DNA of 64,000 bases. Origin: Xenorhabdus griffiniae (GTDB taxonomy: Bacteria; Pseudomonadota; Gammaproteobacteria; Enterobacterales; Enterobacteriaceae). Both the position numbers and the translations under genes were made by a program. Location: assembly GCF_037265215.1 (NCBI RefSeq), contig NZ_CP147737.1:930001-994000 (forward strand). Direction: 5' to 3'. The notes below the pieces were generated by a model. That model saw nothing but the letters and a program-made list of their open reading frames with translations, made no database searches and was not told where the DNA came from. This document shows, one piece after another, positions 16,437 through 27,348 of this stretch (position 1 is the stretch's first letter; each line of letters starts with the position of its first letter).

Positions 16437-17681
16437 ATGCAAGCATTTATGTCTTGGTTATCTGACTCATTTGCACCTGCTATGCAAAATTTTACCAAAC
16501 GGCCTTGGGTAGCTGCAATTTCTGGGGCAATGCAAAAAAATATTCCTTTTATCTTAGCTGGTTCACTTATCTTTTTTTATAACGTATTTCGTTCTTATTT
16601 TTTGTTTTTGCCCGATCTTGGCAAGATTGCCAATTATTCTTTCGGTATGCTCGGTTTAATTACGGCTTTTATGATTGCAAATCAAATGATGGAGAAGCTG
16701 TATCACTTTCGTTATACGCTCATTGCCGGACTTACTGCGATTTGTGTTTACATGATGTTCATTAAGCCAGAATTTACCGATGGCAATATGCTCGTCAGTT
16801 TTGATCGCTTTGGCCCAGCGGGGATATTATTAGGTATTGTCACTGGGATGTTTGTTTCTTATCTCTTTCATTTATATACCAAGTTAGGATTCTTGAAAGA
16901 GAGTTCTTTACCCGATTTCGTTGTCGGCTGGATACATGCGATTATTCCCATACTGATTTCCATTGGCTGTGGAACATTATTGGTCTTCACTTTTGATATT
17001 GATGTTTTTTCCAAATTGTTATCGTTCTTTTCTCCCATTGCTGCGTTCGGGCAAACCCTACCTGGCTTTATTCTTATGGCGCTAATTCCGGCAATAGCCA
17101 TGTCTATGGGTATTTCTGTCTGGACATTCACCGGTCTGCAAATGCCAATCTTCATGCTTGGGATCACTGCCAATATTGCGCTGGTTGCTGCCGGTCACCC
17201 CCCCACCAATATTGTGACTTACGAAACCCTATTTACCGCCGCTTTAATCACCATGGGAGGAACGGGAGCAACGCTTGCCTTGAATCTTTTAATGCTGTTT
17301 TCAAAATCCAAGGAACTGAAAACAACAGGTTATATCTGTATCGGCCCTTCTTTTTTCAATATTAACGAACCGCTGGTATTTGGTACGCCAATCGTCCTTA
17401 ATCCACTCTTAATGCTGCCAATGTGGATCAATGCAATTACCAGCCCAATTATCGTATGGATTTTCATGCGCTCAGATTGGCTGAACATACCTTCGAAAAT
17501 GATTCAAGTTGGTCAGATACCAGCTCCATTTTCCAGCGTCATCATTACGGAAGATTGGCGAGCAATTATTTGCTATGCCGTGCTTATGGCCGTTTTCCTT
17601 ATCACCTGGTATCCCTTCTTTAAGGTTTATGAAAAAAAACGTATTGAGGAAGAAAGTGCCAATACAAGTCAGCAAGATTGA
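16437..17681 (+). CDS. PTS system, cellobiose-type EIIC permease
   Basis: Inner-membrane sugar channel of 414 residues with about ten hydrophobic segments. The conserved family segment NINEPLVFGTPIVLNPLLML, with the substrate-binding glutamate, is at residues about 305-325. It transports a beta-linked disaccharide or aryl-glucoside with concomitant phosphorylation by EIIB. A good ribosome site (AGAGAG) precedes the ATG. It ends 29 bases before the EIIA start, consistent with one transcript. The exact sugar cannot be read from the sequence; the adjacent GH1 gene argues for a beta-glucoside. Confidence 0.9.
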   Translation: MQAFMSWLSDSFAPAMQNFTKRPWVAAISGAMQKNIPFILAGSLIFFYNVFRSYFLFLPDLGKIANYSFGMLGLITAFMIANQMMEKLYHFRYTLIAGLTAICVYMMFIKPEFTDGNMLVSFDRFGPAGILLGIVTGMFVSYLFHLYTKLGFLKESSLPDFVVGWIHAIIPILISIGCGTLLVFTFDIDVFSKLLSFFSPIAAFGQTLPGFILMALIPAIAMSMGISVWTFTGLQMPIFMLGITANIALVAAGHPPTNIVTYETLFTAALITMGGTGATLALNLLMLFSKSKELKTTGYICIGPSFFNINEPLVFGTPIVLNPLLMLPMWINAITSPIIVWIFMRSDWLNIPSKMIQVGQIPAPFSSVIITEDWRAIICYAVLMAVFLITWYPFFKVYEKKRIEEESANTSQQD

Positions 17682-17710
17682 ATTGTTTAATTTCATCAGG
17701 AAGTTTAAAA

Positions 17711-19503
<1,793 letters not shown>

Positions 19504-19512
19504 TCTTATTTC

Positions 19513-19617
19513 TATACCAATTCAACTTCAAGTTGCAGCTTGTAAATCAATGTGATTGTTTATATCTCCCCGCGTCGCGGGAGATATAAGACACATCTTG
19601 AAAAGCGATTGGTATAT
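19513..19617. repeat. Family A palindromic repeat, long form
   Basis: 105 bp from TATACCAATTCAACTTC to GCGATTGGTATA with the hairpin CTCCCCGCGTCGCGGGAG. Its reverse complement matches the 1665-1770 copy at almost every position. It separates the glycosidase from the HPr gene and may weaken read-through. Confidence 0.85.
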
Positions 19618-19656
19618 ACCTAAGAAATTGCGAGTTGTGGCTGGAAAGATAAAGGA

Positions 19657-19685
19657 TATACCAATCTAACTTCAAGATGCGTATA
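19657..19685. repeat. Minimal family A repeat (outer ends only)
   Basis: TATACCAATCTAACTTCAAG then ATGCGTATA, 29 bases, so only the two outer ends of the element remain. It lies 17 bases upstream of the HPr start. Confidence 0.65.
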
Positions 19686-19701
19686 TAAAAAGGTGATTTT
19701 T

Positions 19702-19962
19702 ATGATTGAATATTCGGTGGTTGTTACTGCTCCTTCGGGGTTACATACACGGCCTTGTGCTCAACTCTGTAATTTTGTTAAAAATTACAGCGGTAAAATT
19801 GAAATTGTCAGGGGAGATAAAAGCGCAAATCTAAAAAGTATGTTTAAAGTGATGTCAATGGGAATCAAAAGTGGCATGGAAGTGATTATTCGGGTTGAAG
19901 GCGATAATGAGAAGGAGATGGCACAATCGGTTATTGAGTTTATTCTTAATATAACAGACTGA
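19702..19962 (+). CDS. HPr-family phosphocarrier protein (PtsH paralogue)
   Basis: An 86-residue HPr-like protein. The active histidine H15 is in SGLHTRPCAQL with the supporting R17, and the S46-region motif reads NLKSMFKVMSMG. All residues for phosphotransfer from Enzyme I are present, so it should be functional. ATG 19702 is chosen over 19693 because AGGTG lies upstream and H15 then has the canonical number. It follows the PTS operon after a 198-base gap filled with repeats, and precedes the deaminase gene by 28 bases. A private HPr beside one sugar operon is uncommon in enterobacteria, which normally use ptsHI. Confidence 0.88.
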   Translation: MIEYSVVVTAPSGLHTRPCAQLCNFVKNYSGKIEIVRGDKSANLKSMFKVMSMGIKSGMEVIIRVEGDNEKEMAQSVIEFILNITD

Positions 19963-19990
19963 GCCATCTACTTTATTAATCCATTCAATT

Positions 19991-20401
19991 ATGAACAAGG
20001 AGTATTTTGTGGTTTCTTTTGAGGAAATGGAGCATATGGCACATTGCCTAATATCCCCGACTCAATTAAATAAATATATTAAATATGGTCACGTAGGTGC
20101 CGTTATTCAAAGTAAATCTGGTCATATTTATACTGGTATTAATATTGATACAGCTTGCTCTATGGGATTTTGTGCAGAGCACTGTGCCATCGCTGAGATG
20201 ATAAAGCGAGGTGAAACACAGATAATCAGGATTATTGCTGTTAACCGGCATGGCAATATCATTCCTCCCTGTGGCCGTTGCCGAGAGTTTATCAGCCAGA
20301 TAAATCCAGAAAATATCCATGCAGAAGTAAAAGTCTCTCAAGAAAAGATTTTATCTCTTAGTGAACTATTACCTTTTGACTGGAAGAAGCAGTCCTGGTG
20401 A
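19991..20401 (+). CDS. Cytidine/blasticidin-S deaminase-like zinc protein
   Basis: A 136-residue zinc-dependent deaminase of the cytidine-deaminase superfamily. Zinc ligands and catalytic glutamate are visible in FCAEHCAI (C-A-E) and PPCGRCREF (P-C-x-x-C). The size suits the small tetrameric CDA/blasticidin-S-deaminase branch rather than E. coli Cdd, which is about twice as long. It is the last gene of the cluster, probably cotranscribed with the HPr gene. The substrate is unknown: a nucleoside, a free base or an amino-heterocycle released from a glucoside are all possible, and only the family membership is solid. Confidence 0.8.
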   Translation: MNKEYFVVSFEEMEHMAHCLISPTQLNKYIKYGHVGAVIQSKSGHIYTGINIDTACSMGFCAEHCAIAEMIKRGETQIIRIIAVNRHGNIIPPCGRCREFISQINPENIHAEVKVSQEKILSLSELLPFDWKKQSW

Positions 20402-20409
20402 TTACTTAA

Positions 20410-20437
20410 AACTGCCCGATTAACGATTCGGGCAGTT
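20410..20437. terminator. Bidirectional terminator between deaminase and exbD
   Basis: Stem AACTGCCCGA / TCGGGCAGTT with an eight-base loop, starting nine bases after the deaminase stop codon and lying 26 bases from the convergent exbD stop. It closes both transcription units. Confidence 0.75.
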
Positions 20438-20462
20438 CATATTTCAGGTAATCAAAGAAACG

Positions 20463-20888
20463 TTATTGTGCGGAAACTGATTCCATCCCCACTAATCCCA
20501 CTTTGAGATAACCCGCTTTGCGTAGGGAATCCATGACACTCATCAGGGTTTCATAATCCACGGTTTTATCAGCCTGAAAGAAAATTGTTGTGTCTTTGTT
20601 GGATTGCGTGGTTTGATCCAATACCAAAGACAAGTTATTACGATCAACCGCCTGCTCTCCCACATACAACTGCTTATCTGCTTTTACCGTTAAAAATACC
20701 GGTTTTTCTGGTCGTGGTTGCGGCTTAGCGGTTGATGCTGGCAAATCAACTTTAATATCTACCGTTGCCAATGGCGCTGCTACCATGAAAATAATCAATA
20801 GCACTAACATCACGTCAATAAACGGCGTAACGTTAATTTCATGCAGTTCGCCGTTATCGTCCAAATCTTCATTAAGACGTATTGCCAT
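20463..20888 (-). CDS. exbD: TonB-system energiser ExbD
   Basis: Inner-membrane proton-channel subunit of 141 residues that with ExbB and TonB energises outer-membrane siderophore and vitamin uptake. The single N-terminal membrane helix contains the essential aspartate in NVTPFIDVMLVLLIIFM (about D25). The periplasmic domain follows, rich in proline and lysine near residues 50-65. It begins six bases after the exbB stop, so it is translationally linked. Orthologue by sequence and by the exbB-exbD/metC/yghB neighbourhood known from E. coli. Confidence 0.95.
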   Translation of the reverse strand: MAIRLNEDLDDNGELHEINVTPFIDVMLVLLIIFMVAAPLATVDIKVDLPASTAKPQPRPEKPVFLTVKADKQLYVGEQAVDRNNLSLVLDQTTQSNKDTTIFFQADKTVDYETLMSVMDSLRKAGYLKVGLVGMESVSAQ

Positions 20889-20894
20889 AATTTA

Positions 20895-21866
20895 TTACCT
20901 TGCTTCTGCTTTTTCTGTTTTGCTTTCAGCCAGATCAAGATCACGTCCCAGCAACAGGATTGCCTTAGCGGCCATATCTCCCACCTGACCACGGTATGAC
21001 GAAATAACGCGGGCAAAGACGTTATAAATCACAACCGCAGGGATCGCTGCTACCAGCCCCAATGCGGTCGCTAACAGTGCTTCCGCAATCCCTGGTGCAA
21101 CAACGGCCAGGTTAGTCGTTTGTGAATGCGCAATGCCGATAAAACTGTTCATGATCCCCCAAACAGTACCAAACAGCCCCACAAACGGAGAAATTGCGCC
21201 AATGGTCGCCAGATAACCGTTACCACGCCCCATATGGCGGCTAATGGCGGCAACGGCACGTTCCATACGGAACGAAGTTCGCTCTTTGGTTCCAACCTTG
21301 TCAATACTGTCAACAGACAGAGCACGCTCAGACTGTGCTTCACTCAACAACAGACGACTGATGCTGCGATTGCCAAAATCTGCTGCAATTTTCACTGCTT
21401 CATCCAGATTGGCTACGTCGGCCAAAGCCAATTGCTCTTTACACAAACGACGGCGAGCCATTAAGAGTTCTGTACCTTTGGAGAAAAACAGCGCCCATGT
21501 GATGACAGAAGCGATCACCAGTCCCACCATAACAGTTTTTACTACCGCATCTGCGTTTTGATACATACCCCAAACAGACAGATCCGTTGCGAAACCACCA
21601 GACTGGTTGCCAGAAACTTCTTTAATGGGTGCCACAACGGTTTCTTCTGCCGTCACCGCTACATTTTCCGTGGTATCTGCCGTCACGGTTTGTGCATCTG
21701 GGGTTGATGGTGCATCAGTTGTTGGTTCAGCCGCTTGCAGAGCTGGGGAAGATGCTGGTGTTACCTGAGCAGCAGCCTGATTTTCTGACGTGGCTGGTGT
21801 TGTATCAGCCCATGCTGAACTTGTTAATCCGAGTGCCAATAGAATAGAAGCTGTCAAATTACGCAT
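20895..21866 (-). CDS. exbB: TonB-system proton channel ExbB with long periplasmic N-terminal extension
   Basis: Pentameric inner-membrane scaffold of the TonB energising complex, 323 residues. A signal-peptide-like start (MRNLTASILLALGLTSSAWA) is followed by about 75 residues rich in Ala, Thr and Pro, then the three-helix MotA/TolQ/ExbB core (VKTVMVGLVIASVITWALFF and the GLFGTVWGIMNSF segment). E. coli ExbB is 244 residues and lacks the extension; extended forms are known in Serratia and Pseudomonas. Cotranscribed with exbD. A Fur-type box about 245 bases upstream indicates iron control. Confidence 0.93.
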   Translation of the reverse strand: MRNLTASILLALGLTSSAWADTTPATSENQAAAQVTPASSPALQAAEPTTDAPSTPDAQTVTADTTENVAVTAEETVVAPIKEVSGNQSGGFATDLSVWGMYQNADAVVKTVMVGLVIASVITWALFFSKGTELLMARRRLCKEQLALADVANLDEAVKIAADFGNRSISRLLLSEAQSERALSVDSIDKVGTKERTSFRMERAVAAISRHMGRGNGYLATIGAISPFVGLFGTVWGIMNSFIGIAHSQTTNLAVVAPGIAEALLATALGLVAAIPAVVIYNVFARVISSYRGQVGDMAAKAILLLGRDLDLAESKTEKAEAR

Positions 21867-22110
21867 CAGTTAGCCTTACTCTCTTTCTTATAGATTCTGT
21901 TACTTAGCAGTGAATCACGTTTACTCATCTTGCTAATCCTAATATTTCCTGAGTCACAGCTCACTTTTTGACCACACATCTCCGACCTCTTGCAGCTTGA
22001 TAACGGCACTGCAAAGTGAAGATACTGGTTTCATTTGAGCCCTGATCCATGCCTCTTACCTCGAAAGAGGAAAAAGTCCGCTACAAATGATATCAGACAT
22101 TTGTCGATTT

Positions 22111-22129
22111 GATAGTAATTATCATTACT
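22111..22129. promoter_or_regulatory. Fur-box-like operator upstream of exbBD
   Basis: GATAGTAATTATCATTACT resembles the 19-bp Fur consensus (GATAATGATAATCATTATC) with few mismatches and is nearly palindromic. It lies in the exbB-metC intergenic region, on the exbB side, as expected for iron-repressed TonB-system genes. Confidence 0.65.
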
Positions 22130-22286
22130 ATTTAATAAAAAAGTCTCACTTAATGATGCGCCTTCATTAATCAATCCTGATTGACCACACCAGCTCACCT
22201 TGAATTTTCGTCAAGTTGTTCGAATCTCTTTGGTAAAACGCGCCCAAATCTTTTAACTTGCTCATCATTATTTAAACGATTCTATT

Positions 22287-22391
22287 TATACCCATCTCAC
22301 TTCAAGATGCGTGTGATTTCTCCCAGCTTCGCGGGGAGAAATCAGGTTTCATATCGTGTTGTAAATTGCAACTTGAAGTTTAATGCGTATA
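22287..22391. repeat. Full-length family A repeat upstream of metC
   Basis: 105 bp from TATACCCATCTCACTTC to AAGTTTAATGCGTATA with a CTCCCAGCTTCGCGGGGAG hairpin. It ends 35 bases before the metC start codon, so metC transcription probably begins inside or just after it. A plus-strand open frame across it (22181-22429) is not a gene. Confidence 0.85.
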
Positions 22392-22425
22392 GATACAGGC
22401 AGGAAATAACTTGGGGAACGATGCC

Positions 22426-23619
22426 ATGACAGAAAAAAAACTAGAAACCTTATTGGTTAGTGCAGGGAGACAAAAAAGATATACGCAAAGTGCCGTTAAT
22501 CCCCTGATTCAACGCACTTCATCTGTCATTTTCGATACCGTTGAAGATTTAAAGCAAGCCTTGAAGAACCGTGCCAAAGGTGAATTATTTTATGGACGCC
22601 GTGGCACTTTGACTCACTTTTCTTTCCAGGCAGCGATGGCTGAACTGGAAGGCGGCGCTGGCTGTGCTCTTTATCCTTCCGGTACGGCAGCGATTACCCA
22701 TTCAATTCTGGCATTTGTGGCAACCGGTGATCATGTTTTAATGACAGGTACGGCCTATGAACCTACACAGGAATTTTGCCAGCATGTGCTGAAAAAAATG
22801 GGGGTTTCCACCGATTATTTTAACCCCATGATCGGAGAAAATATTGCTTCGCTGATTCAGCCTAATACCAAAGTTATCTTTCTTGAATCACCCGGCTCTC
22901 TGACGATGGAAGTGCAAGATATTCCTGCTATCGTGCGTGCGATTCGACAAGTCAATGCTGAGATTGTGATTATCATTGATAATACATGGGCGGCTGGCGT
23001 ACTGTTTAAGGCTCTGGAGTTTGGCATCGATATTTCCATCCAATCCGCCACCAAATATATTATTGGTCATTCAGACGGGATGCTGGGTACAGCGGTCGCT
23101 AATGCGCGATGTTGGGATCAACTTAGGGAAGGATCTTATCTGCTAGGGCAAATTGCCGATCCCGATACAGTGTATATGGCAAACCGAGGGTTACGCACCT
23201 TAGCCATTCGTTTAAAACAACACGAAGAAAACAGTATCAAAATCGCCAAATGGCTTGCTCAGCGGCCGGAAGTTGCCGAAGTTTATCACCCTGCCTTACC
23301 TTCTTGCCCAGGGCATCAGTTCTTTCAGCGTGATTTCACTGGCTCCTGTGGGCTATTTTCTTTTCTCCTGAATACCCAGCTTACACACCAACAATTTGCA
23401 GATTATCTCGATAACCTGAATCATTTTAAGATGGCCTTTTCGTGGGGAGGTTTTGAGTCATTGATTTTAGGCATTCAACCAGAAATGCTGCAACGGCTAC
23501 GTCAATACCCTTCACCACCAAAAACCGGCACTTTATTCCGTCTCCATATTGGGCTGGAAAATCCACAAGACTTGATTGATGATTTGGAAGCCGGTTTTGC
23601 TCGTTTGGCCATTCGTTAA
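22426..23619 (+). CDS. metC: Cystathionine beta-lyase
   Basis: PLP enzyme of 397 residues that splits cystathionine to homocysteine, pyruvate and ammonia in methionine synthesis. The PLP-binding lysine is K210 in [11 protein letters not shown], as in E. coli. Other family marks are [16 protein letters not shown] and [11 protein letters not shown] 22426 is chosen; the longer frame begins with a TTG that is itself part of the ribosome site TTGGGGA. It follows the divergent exbBD operon, the E. coli arrangement. No MetJ box was recognised upstream. Confidence 0.95.
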   Translation: MTEKKLETLLVSAGRQKRYTQSAVNPLIQRTSSVIFDTVEDLKQALKNRAKGELFYGRRGTLTHFSFQAAMAELEGGAGCALYPSGTAAITHSILAFVATGDHVLMTGTAYEPTQEFCQHVLKKMGVSTDYFNPMIGENIASLIQPNTKVIFLESPGSLTMEVQDIPAIVRAIRQVNAEIVIIIDNTWAAGVLFKALEFGIDISIQSATKYIIGHSDGMLGTAVANARCWDQLREGSYLLGQIADPDTVYMANRGLRTLAIRLKQHEENSIKIAKWLAQRPEVAEVYHPALPSCPGHQFFQRDFTGSCGLFSFLLNTQLTHQQFADYLDNLNHFKMAFSWGGFESLILGIQPEMLQRLRQYPSPPKTGTLFRLHIGLENPQDLIDDLEAGFARLAIR

Positions 23620-23635
23620 GTTCCACCTTCCAATT

Positions 23636-23667
23636 GTGGCTATCTCTTTCCTTTTGCAGATAGCCAC
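23636..23667 (+). terminator. Hairpin after metC
   Basis: GTGGCTATCT pairs with AGATAGCCAC around a 12-base loop, 17 bases after the metC stop. A short GGTTTCCCC follows instead of a T run, so it may be a weak terminator. Confidence 0.6.
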
Positions 23668-23773
23668 GGTTTCCCCTGATGCTGAATCAAATCCCCTCCT
23701 TTCATCATTTTGCGGTACACTGAAGCAGATCTGTTTGTTAATTATTTTACTCGCAAAAGTCACAGGATAAACA

Positions 23774-24445
23774 ATGGAAACGTTAAGCGAGATCGTACAT
23801 GCACTCTGGCATCATGATTTTAATCAACTTGCCAATCCAGACGTCATCTGGGTTATTTATGGCGTCCTCTTTGTCACGCTAGTGCTGGAAAATGGCCTAC
23901 TGCCAGCCGCCTTTTTGCCCGGCGATACTCTGTTGGTGCTTTCCGGTGCTTTAATTGCCAAAGGTGTCATGAGTTTCATTCCCACGGTAGTTCTGCTAAC
24001 CATCGCAGCAAGCCTGGGTTGTTGGCTGGGTTATTTACAGGGGCGCTGGCTCGGCCATACCCGTATTGTCAAAAACTGGCTAGCTCAACTTCCTTTGCAA
24101 TATCGCCAACGTGCCAATGTCTTATTCTCTAAACACGGTCTGTCTGCCTTGCTTATCGGACGCTTTTTAGCGTTTGTTCGTACTCTCCTGCCAACATTTG
24201 CCGGTATTTCTGGCCTAAATAATAAACGCTTTCAATTTTTTAACTGGTTAAGTGGCTTCTTATGGGTCATTATTATCGTGGGTTTTGGCTATATCTTGAA
24301 CCAAATCCCTTTCGTTAAAGCACATCAAGATATGGTCATGAATATTTTGGTAATTTTGCCTGTCATTCTGTTGATCAGCGGGTTATCCGCTTCTGTACTG
24401 ATGTATTGGCGTCATAAGAGAGGAACAGCAAAGAAAAAAAAATAA
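23774..24445 (+). CDS. yghB: DedA-family inner-membrane protein YghB
   Basis: DedA/SNARE-associated family membrane protein of 223 residues with about six hydrophobic segments. The family is needed for envelope integrity, proton-motive-force homeostasis and cell division, and members are implicated in undecaprenyl-phosphate flipping. Conserved features: the reentrant acidic segment [19 protein letters not shown] near the start and [18 protein letters not shown], with the essential arginines. The C-terminus is lysine-rich (KKKK). Its position after metC matches E. coli, which separates it from the paralogue yqjA. Confidence 0.9.
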   Translation: METLSEIVHALWHHDFNQLANPDVIWVIYGVLFVTLVLENGLLPAAFLPGDTLLVLSGALIAKGVMSFIPTVVLLTIAASLGCWLGYLQGRWLGHTRIVKNWLAQLPLQYRQRANVLFSKHGLSALLIGRFLAFVRTLLPTFAGISGLNNKRFQFFNWLSGFLWVIIIVGFGYILNQIPFVKAHQDMVMNILVILPVILLISGLSASVLMYWRHKRGTAKKKK

Positions 24446-24704
24446 CGGGCTTATCGTCTTAACACGATCGCAAAAAACCACTATTTTTTCTATTTACTTG
24501 ATTTTCTATTTACTTGACTATCATCTTACTGGATTATCAACTCAATAATTGAACAACCAGAGTCCATTCCAACAGGTACTGTTACTACCCACTATTTAAG
24601 CTGTGCTCAAATTTAACATGCTGAATAACTTCCCCTGAATGGGATGGACAACCTCATTAACCAACCCACATCGAAATTAGGTTTAGGCGTAAAAGGAGGT
24701 AATA

Positions 24705-25535
24705 ATGGGTCAGCAGACAATTATTAAACTCGCTGATGGAAATCACATGCCACAATTGGGGCTTGGTGTTTGGAAAGCGAGTAATGAACAGGTTGTTAAG
24801 TCTATCCATACTGCATTGGAAGTCGGTTATCGCTCCATTGATACAGCAGCAATTTTTCATAACGAAGCCGGGGTGGGAAAAGCTTTAAAGGAAACTGATA
24901 TCCCACGCGAAGAAATTTTCATCACCACCAAACTTTGGAATGATCGCCACCTGGATGCACGTGCAGCATTGCAAGAAAGCCTGGATAAACTACAGTTAGA
25001 TTATGTTGATCTCTATCTCATTCAGTGGCCAGTGCCCGAACAAGATCACTATGTTGATGCATGGAAGCAACTGATTGAGCTGAAAGAAACTGGCCTGACT
25101 CACAGTATTGGAGTATGTAATTTTCATATCGAGCATTTACAAAAAATAATACAGGAAACGGGGGTAGCTCCCGTCATCAACCAAATCGAATTGCACCCTT
25201 TACTGCAACAGCGACAACTTCATTCATGGAATGCCACCCATCACATTACAACTGAGTCTTGGAGCCCGTTGTCACGGGGTGGAAAAGGTGTTTTTAATTC
25301 GCCACTGGTTGAACGTCTGGCGCTTAAATACGGCAAAACTCCAGCGCAGATTGTGATTCGTTGGCACCTTGAATGCGGCATGATTGCCATTCCTAAATCT
25401 ATTACACCTTCTCGTATTAAAGAAAATTTTGCTGTATTCGATTTCAGACTGGAAAAAGAAGACTTAACAGCCATGGCTGAACTGGAGATCGGGAAGCGGA
25501 TAGGCCCAAATCCCGATACTTATAACCAATTTTAG
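24705..25535 (+). CDS. DkgA-like aldo-keto reductase with two catalytic residues replaced
   Basis: A 276-residue AKR-fold protein that aligns with E. coli DkgA (2,5-diketo-gluconate / methylglyoxal reductase) over its whole length, including PQLGLGVW, ITTKLWND, GVCNF, NQIELHPL and the NADPH-binding IPKSITPSRIKEN. The catalytic tetrad is incomplete: D46 and K76 are kept, but the tyrosine is F51 (DTAAIF) and the histidine is Q107 (LYLIQWPVP). The codons ttt and cag are clear. AKR members without the tyrosine normally cannot reduce carbonyls, so this protein may be inactive, altered in reaction or a binding protein. The ribosome site AAAGGAGG is strong, so it is expressed well. Confidence 0.88.
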   Translation: MGQQTIIKLADGNHMPQLGLGVWKASNEQVVKSIHTALEVGYRSIDTAAIFHNEAGVGKALKETDIPREEIFITTKLWNDRHLDARAALQESLDKLQLDYVDLYLIQWPVPEQDHYVDAWKQLIELKETGLTHSIGVCNFHIEHLQKIIQETGVAPVINQIELHPLLQQRQLHSWNATHHITTESWSPLSRGGKGVFNSPLVERLALKYGKTPAQIVIRWHLECGMIAIPKSITPSRIKENFAVFDFRLEKEDLTAMAELEIGKRIGPNPDTYNQF

Positions 25536-25667
25536 TTAGCAGGCTCCCCCTCCATCGATTCATCTACCCACTCCAACAGACCTGAACGCTGTTCTTCCGC
25601 AGGGTTCAGGTCATCTACCTCTGATTGACATCCTCCCCGCCCTAAAGGACGGGGATTCCTACAGCGT

Positions 25668-26876
25668 TCAGACCGAAGCCTGACTCACCTCGGTGGGTTC
25701 CTGCTTCAACGGGCGGTCTGACTGCACCATCCCTCCACAGGCAAGTACGGCATGTCCTGCCGCTAAAATATTACGTGCGGCGTTTACATCCGCGTTCGCG
25801 CTGTAGCCGCATACCTGACACACGAATTGACTTTGCGTCTGACGGTTTTCTTTCGCCGTATGACCACAGCAGGCACACCGCTGGCTGGTGTATGCCGGAG
25901 GTATCGCCACTACCTGACCACCGCGCCAGAGCTGCTTGTACTCAAGCTGACGGCGCATTTCATGCCAGCCTTGATCCCGTATCGAGCGGTTCAAGCCTGA
26001 TTTGCCTCTGACGTTTCTTCCGTGCTTCTCTGCCGTGCCTTTTGCCGATTTCGACATGTTACTGACCTTCAAGTCTTCAATGACGATCATCGCGTGGTTT
26101 TTGCTGATTTCACTGGTGACTTTGTGAAGGTAGTCGCGCCGGATATTGGCAATGTGCGAGTGCAAACACTGGATTTTCCGTTTTTGTTTCTGCCAGTTTG
26201 CGCTGAATTTTACTTTGCGACTCAACTGCCGCTGGAGTGTTGCCAGCTTACGTTGGTTTGCTTTGAAGCTGCTTACTGGCTGATATACCGTGCCATCTGA
26301 AAGCGTGGCAAGTTTTGTTACTCCGGCATCCAGTCCGACCATGGATTCTGCATTGTGAGCAGGGTCAGTCACTTCGTATTCAGTCTGGATACTGACGTAC
26401 CATTTGCCGCATGACTGGCTGACCGTGACGTTTTTCACTTCGCCAATGACTTCACGGCTGTTGCGATAGCGTATCCACCCTAACTTTGGCAACGAGATTC
26501 GACTGTTGGGCTGATCGAGCTTCACGCCCTGCGGGTAGCGGAATGAGTCATGTTGACCACGTTTTTTGAAGCGGGGGAATGCAGCCCGCTTCTGGAAGAA
26601 ATTTTTGTAGCCGCGCTCCAGATCTTTCAGTGACTGCTGCAACGGTTGCGAGGGAGATTCTTTCAGCCATTGTGTTTCAGGTACGGATTTCCACTCAATC
26701 AGCCATGAAGCCATTTTGGTGTAGGGGAGATATTTATTCCCTGCTTCATGGTTCTCATTCTGGAGTGCCAGTGCACGGTTAAAAACGAAGCGACAAGCCC
26801 CTGCGAAGCGTCGCATATCGCGCTCCTGCTGACCATTTGGTCTTAACTGGAATTTGAAGGCTTGAAGTCGTTTCAT
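25668..26876 (-). CDS. tnpB: IS605-type TnpB, RNA-guided endonuclease family
   Basis: A 402-residue TnpB (OrfB). In the family it is an RNA-guided DNA nuclease that helps the element persist. Visible: an N-terminal helix-turn-helix ([19 protein letters not shown]), RuvC motifs with the first aspartate in GLDAGV, the glutamate in VIEDLK and the last aspartate in [11 protein letters not shown], and a zinc finger [12 protein letters not shown]...CQVCGY. All catalytic residues look intact. The longest frame starts at 27008, but [13 protein letters not shown] at 26876 is the usual N-terminus. Its guide (omega) RNA would be expected to overlap the 3' end and the terminal hairpin at 25630. Confidence 0.92.
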   Translation of the reverse strand: MKRLQAFKFQLRPNGQQERDMRRFAGACRFVFNRALALQNENHEAGNKYLPYTKMASWLIEWKSVPETQWLKESPSQPLQQSLKDLERGYKNFFQKRAAFPRFKKRGQHDSFRYPQGVKLDQPNSRISLPKLGWIRYRNSREVIGEVKNVTVSQSCGKWYVSIQTEYEVTDPAHNAESMVGLDAGVTKLATLSDGTVYQPVSSFKANQRKLATLQRQLSRKVKFSANWQKQKRKIQCLHSHIANIRRDYLHKVTSEISKNHAMIVIEDLKVSNMSKSAKGTAEKHGRNVRGKSGLNRSIRDQGWHEMRRQLEYKQLWRGGQVVAIPPAYTSQRCACCGHTAKENRQTQSQFVCQVCGYSANADVNAARNILAAGHAVLACGGMVQSDRPLKQEPTEVSQASV

Positions 26877-26898
26877 GACTATCATTATACTTTGGTCT

Positions 26899-27315
26899 AT
26901 GACAAAAGAAACTGATATTCGACGCGGAAGACACGGTGTTTTCCTGATGCACGTCCACTTGGTATTCGTCGCCAAGTATCGACGAAAGATATTCGATCTG
27001 GATGCCATCGAAAAGCTACGCAGCTACTTTAGCAGCGTATGTGCTGATTTTGGTGTTGAACTGGTTGAAATGGACGGCGAATACGACCACGTGCATTTGC
27101 TGATCAACTACCCGCCAAAGCTCGCAGTATCGAATCTGGTCAACAGTCTTAAAGGCGTTTCCAGCAGGCTGCTTCGGCGTGACCGTCCAGATATTGCTCT
27201 ACGCTATTACTACAAAGGCGTTCTGTGGACACCGAGCTATTTTGCAAGTAGTTGCGGAGGTGCGCCGATCTCGATCATCCGGCAATACATCGAGCAGCAG
27301 AAAACACCAGGTTAG
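26899..27315 (+). CDS. tnpA: IS200/IS605 transposase TnpA (Y1 HUH)
   Basis: Single-strand-specific Y1 transposase of 138 residues. The HUH histidines are in EYDHVHLLI, with MHVHLVFVAKYRRKI at the start of the fold, and the catalytic tyrosine is in ISIIRQYIEQQ near the C-terminus. The longest frame opens at 26875, but ATG 26899 gives the usual start MTKETDIRRGRH. It is divergent from tnpB, with 22 bases between the start codons. The gene appears intact, but its right-hand recognition hairpin is disrupted by another insertion sequence, so mobility is probably lost. Confidence 0.92.
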   Translation: MTKETDIRRGRHGVFLMHVHLVFVAKYRRKIFDLDAIEKLRSYFSSVCADFGVELVEMDGEYDHVHLLINYPPKLAVSNLVNSLKGVSSRLLRRDRPDIALRYYYKGVLWTPSYFASSCGGAPISIIRQYIEQQKTPG

Positions 27316-27348
27316 TCGGAAAACCGCGCCTTATATCCCCGCCCTGAA

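Noticed and set aside
22181..22429. 82-codon frame ending at metC
   Set aside because: It runs through a family A repeat and the metC ribosome site; its amino-acid content is that of translated repeat.
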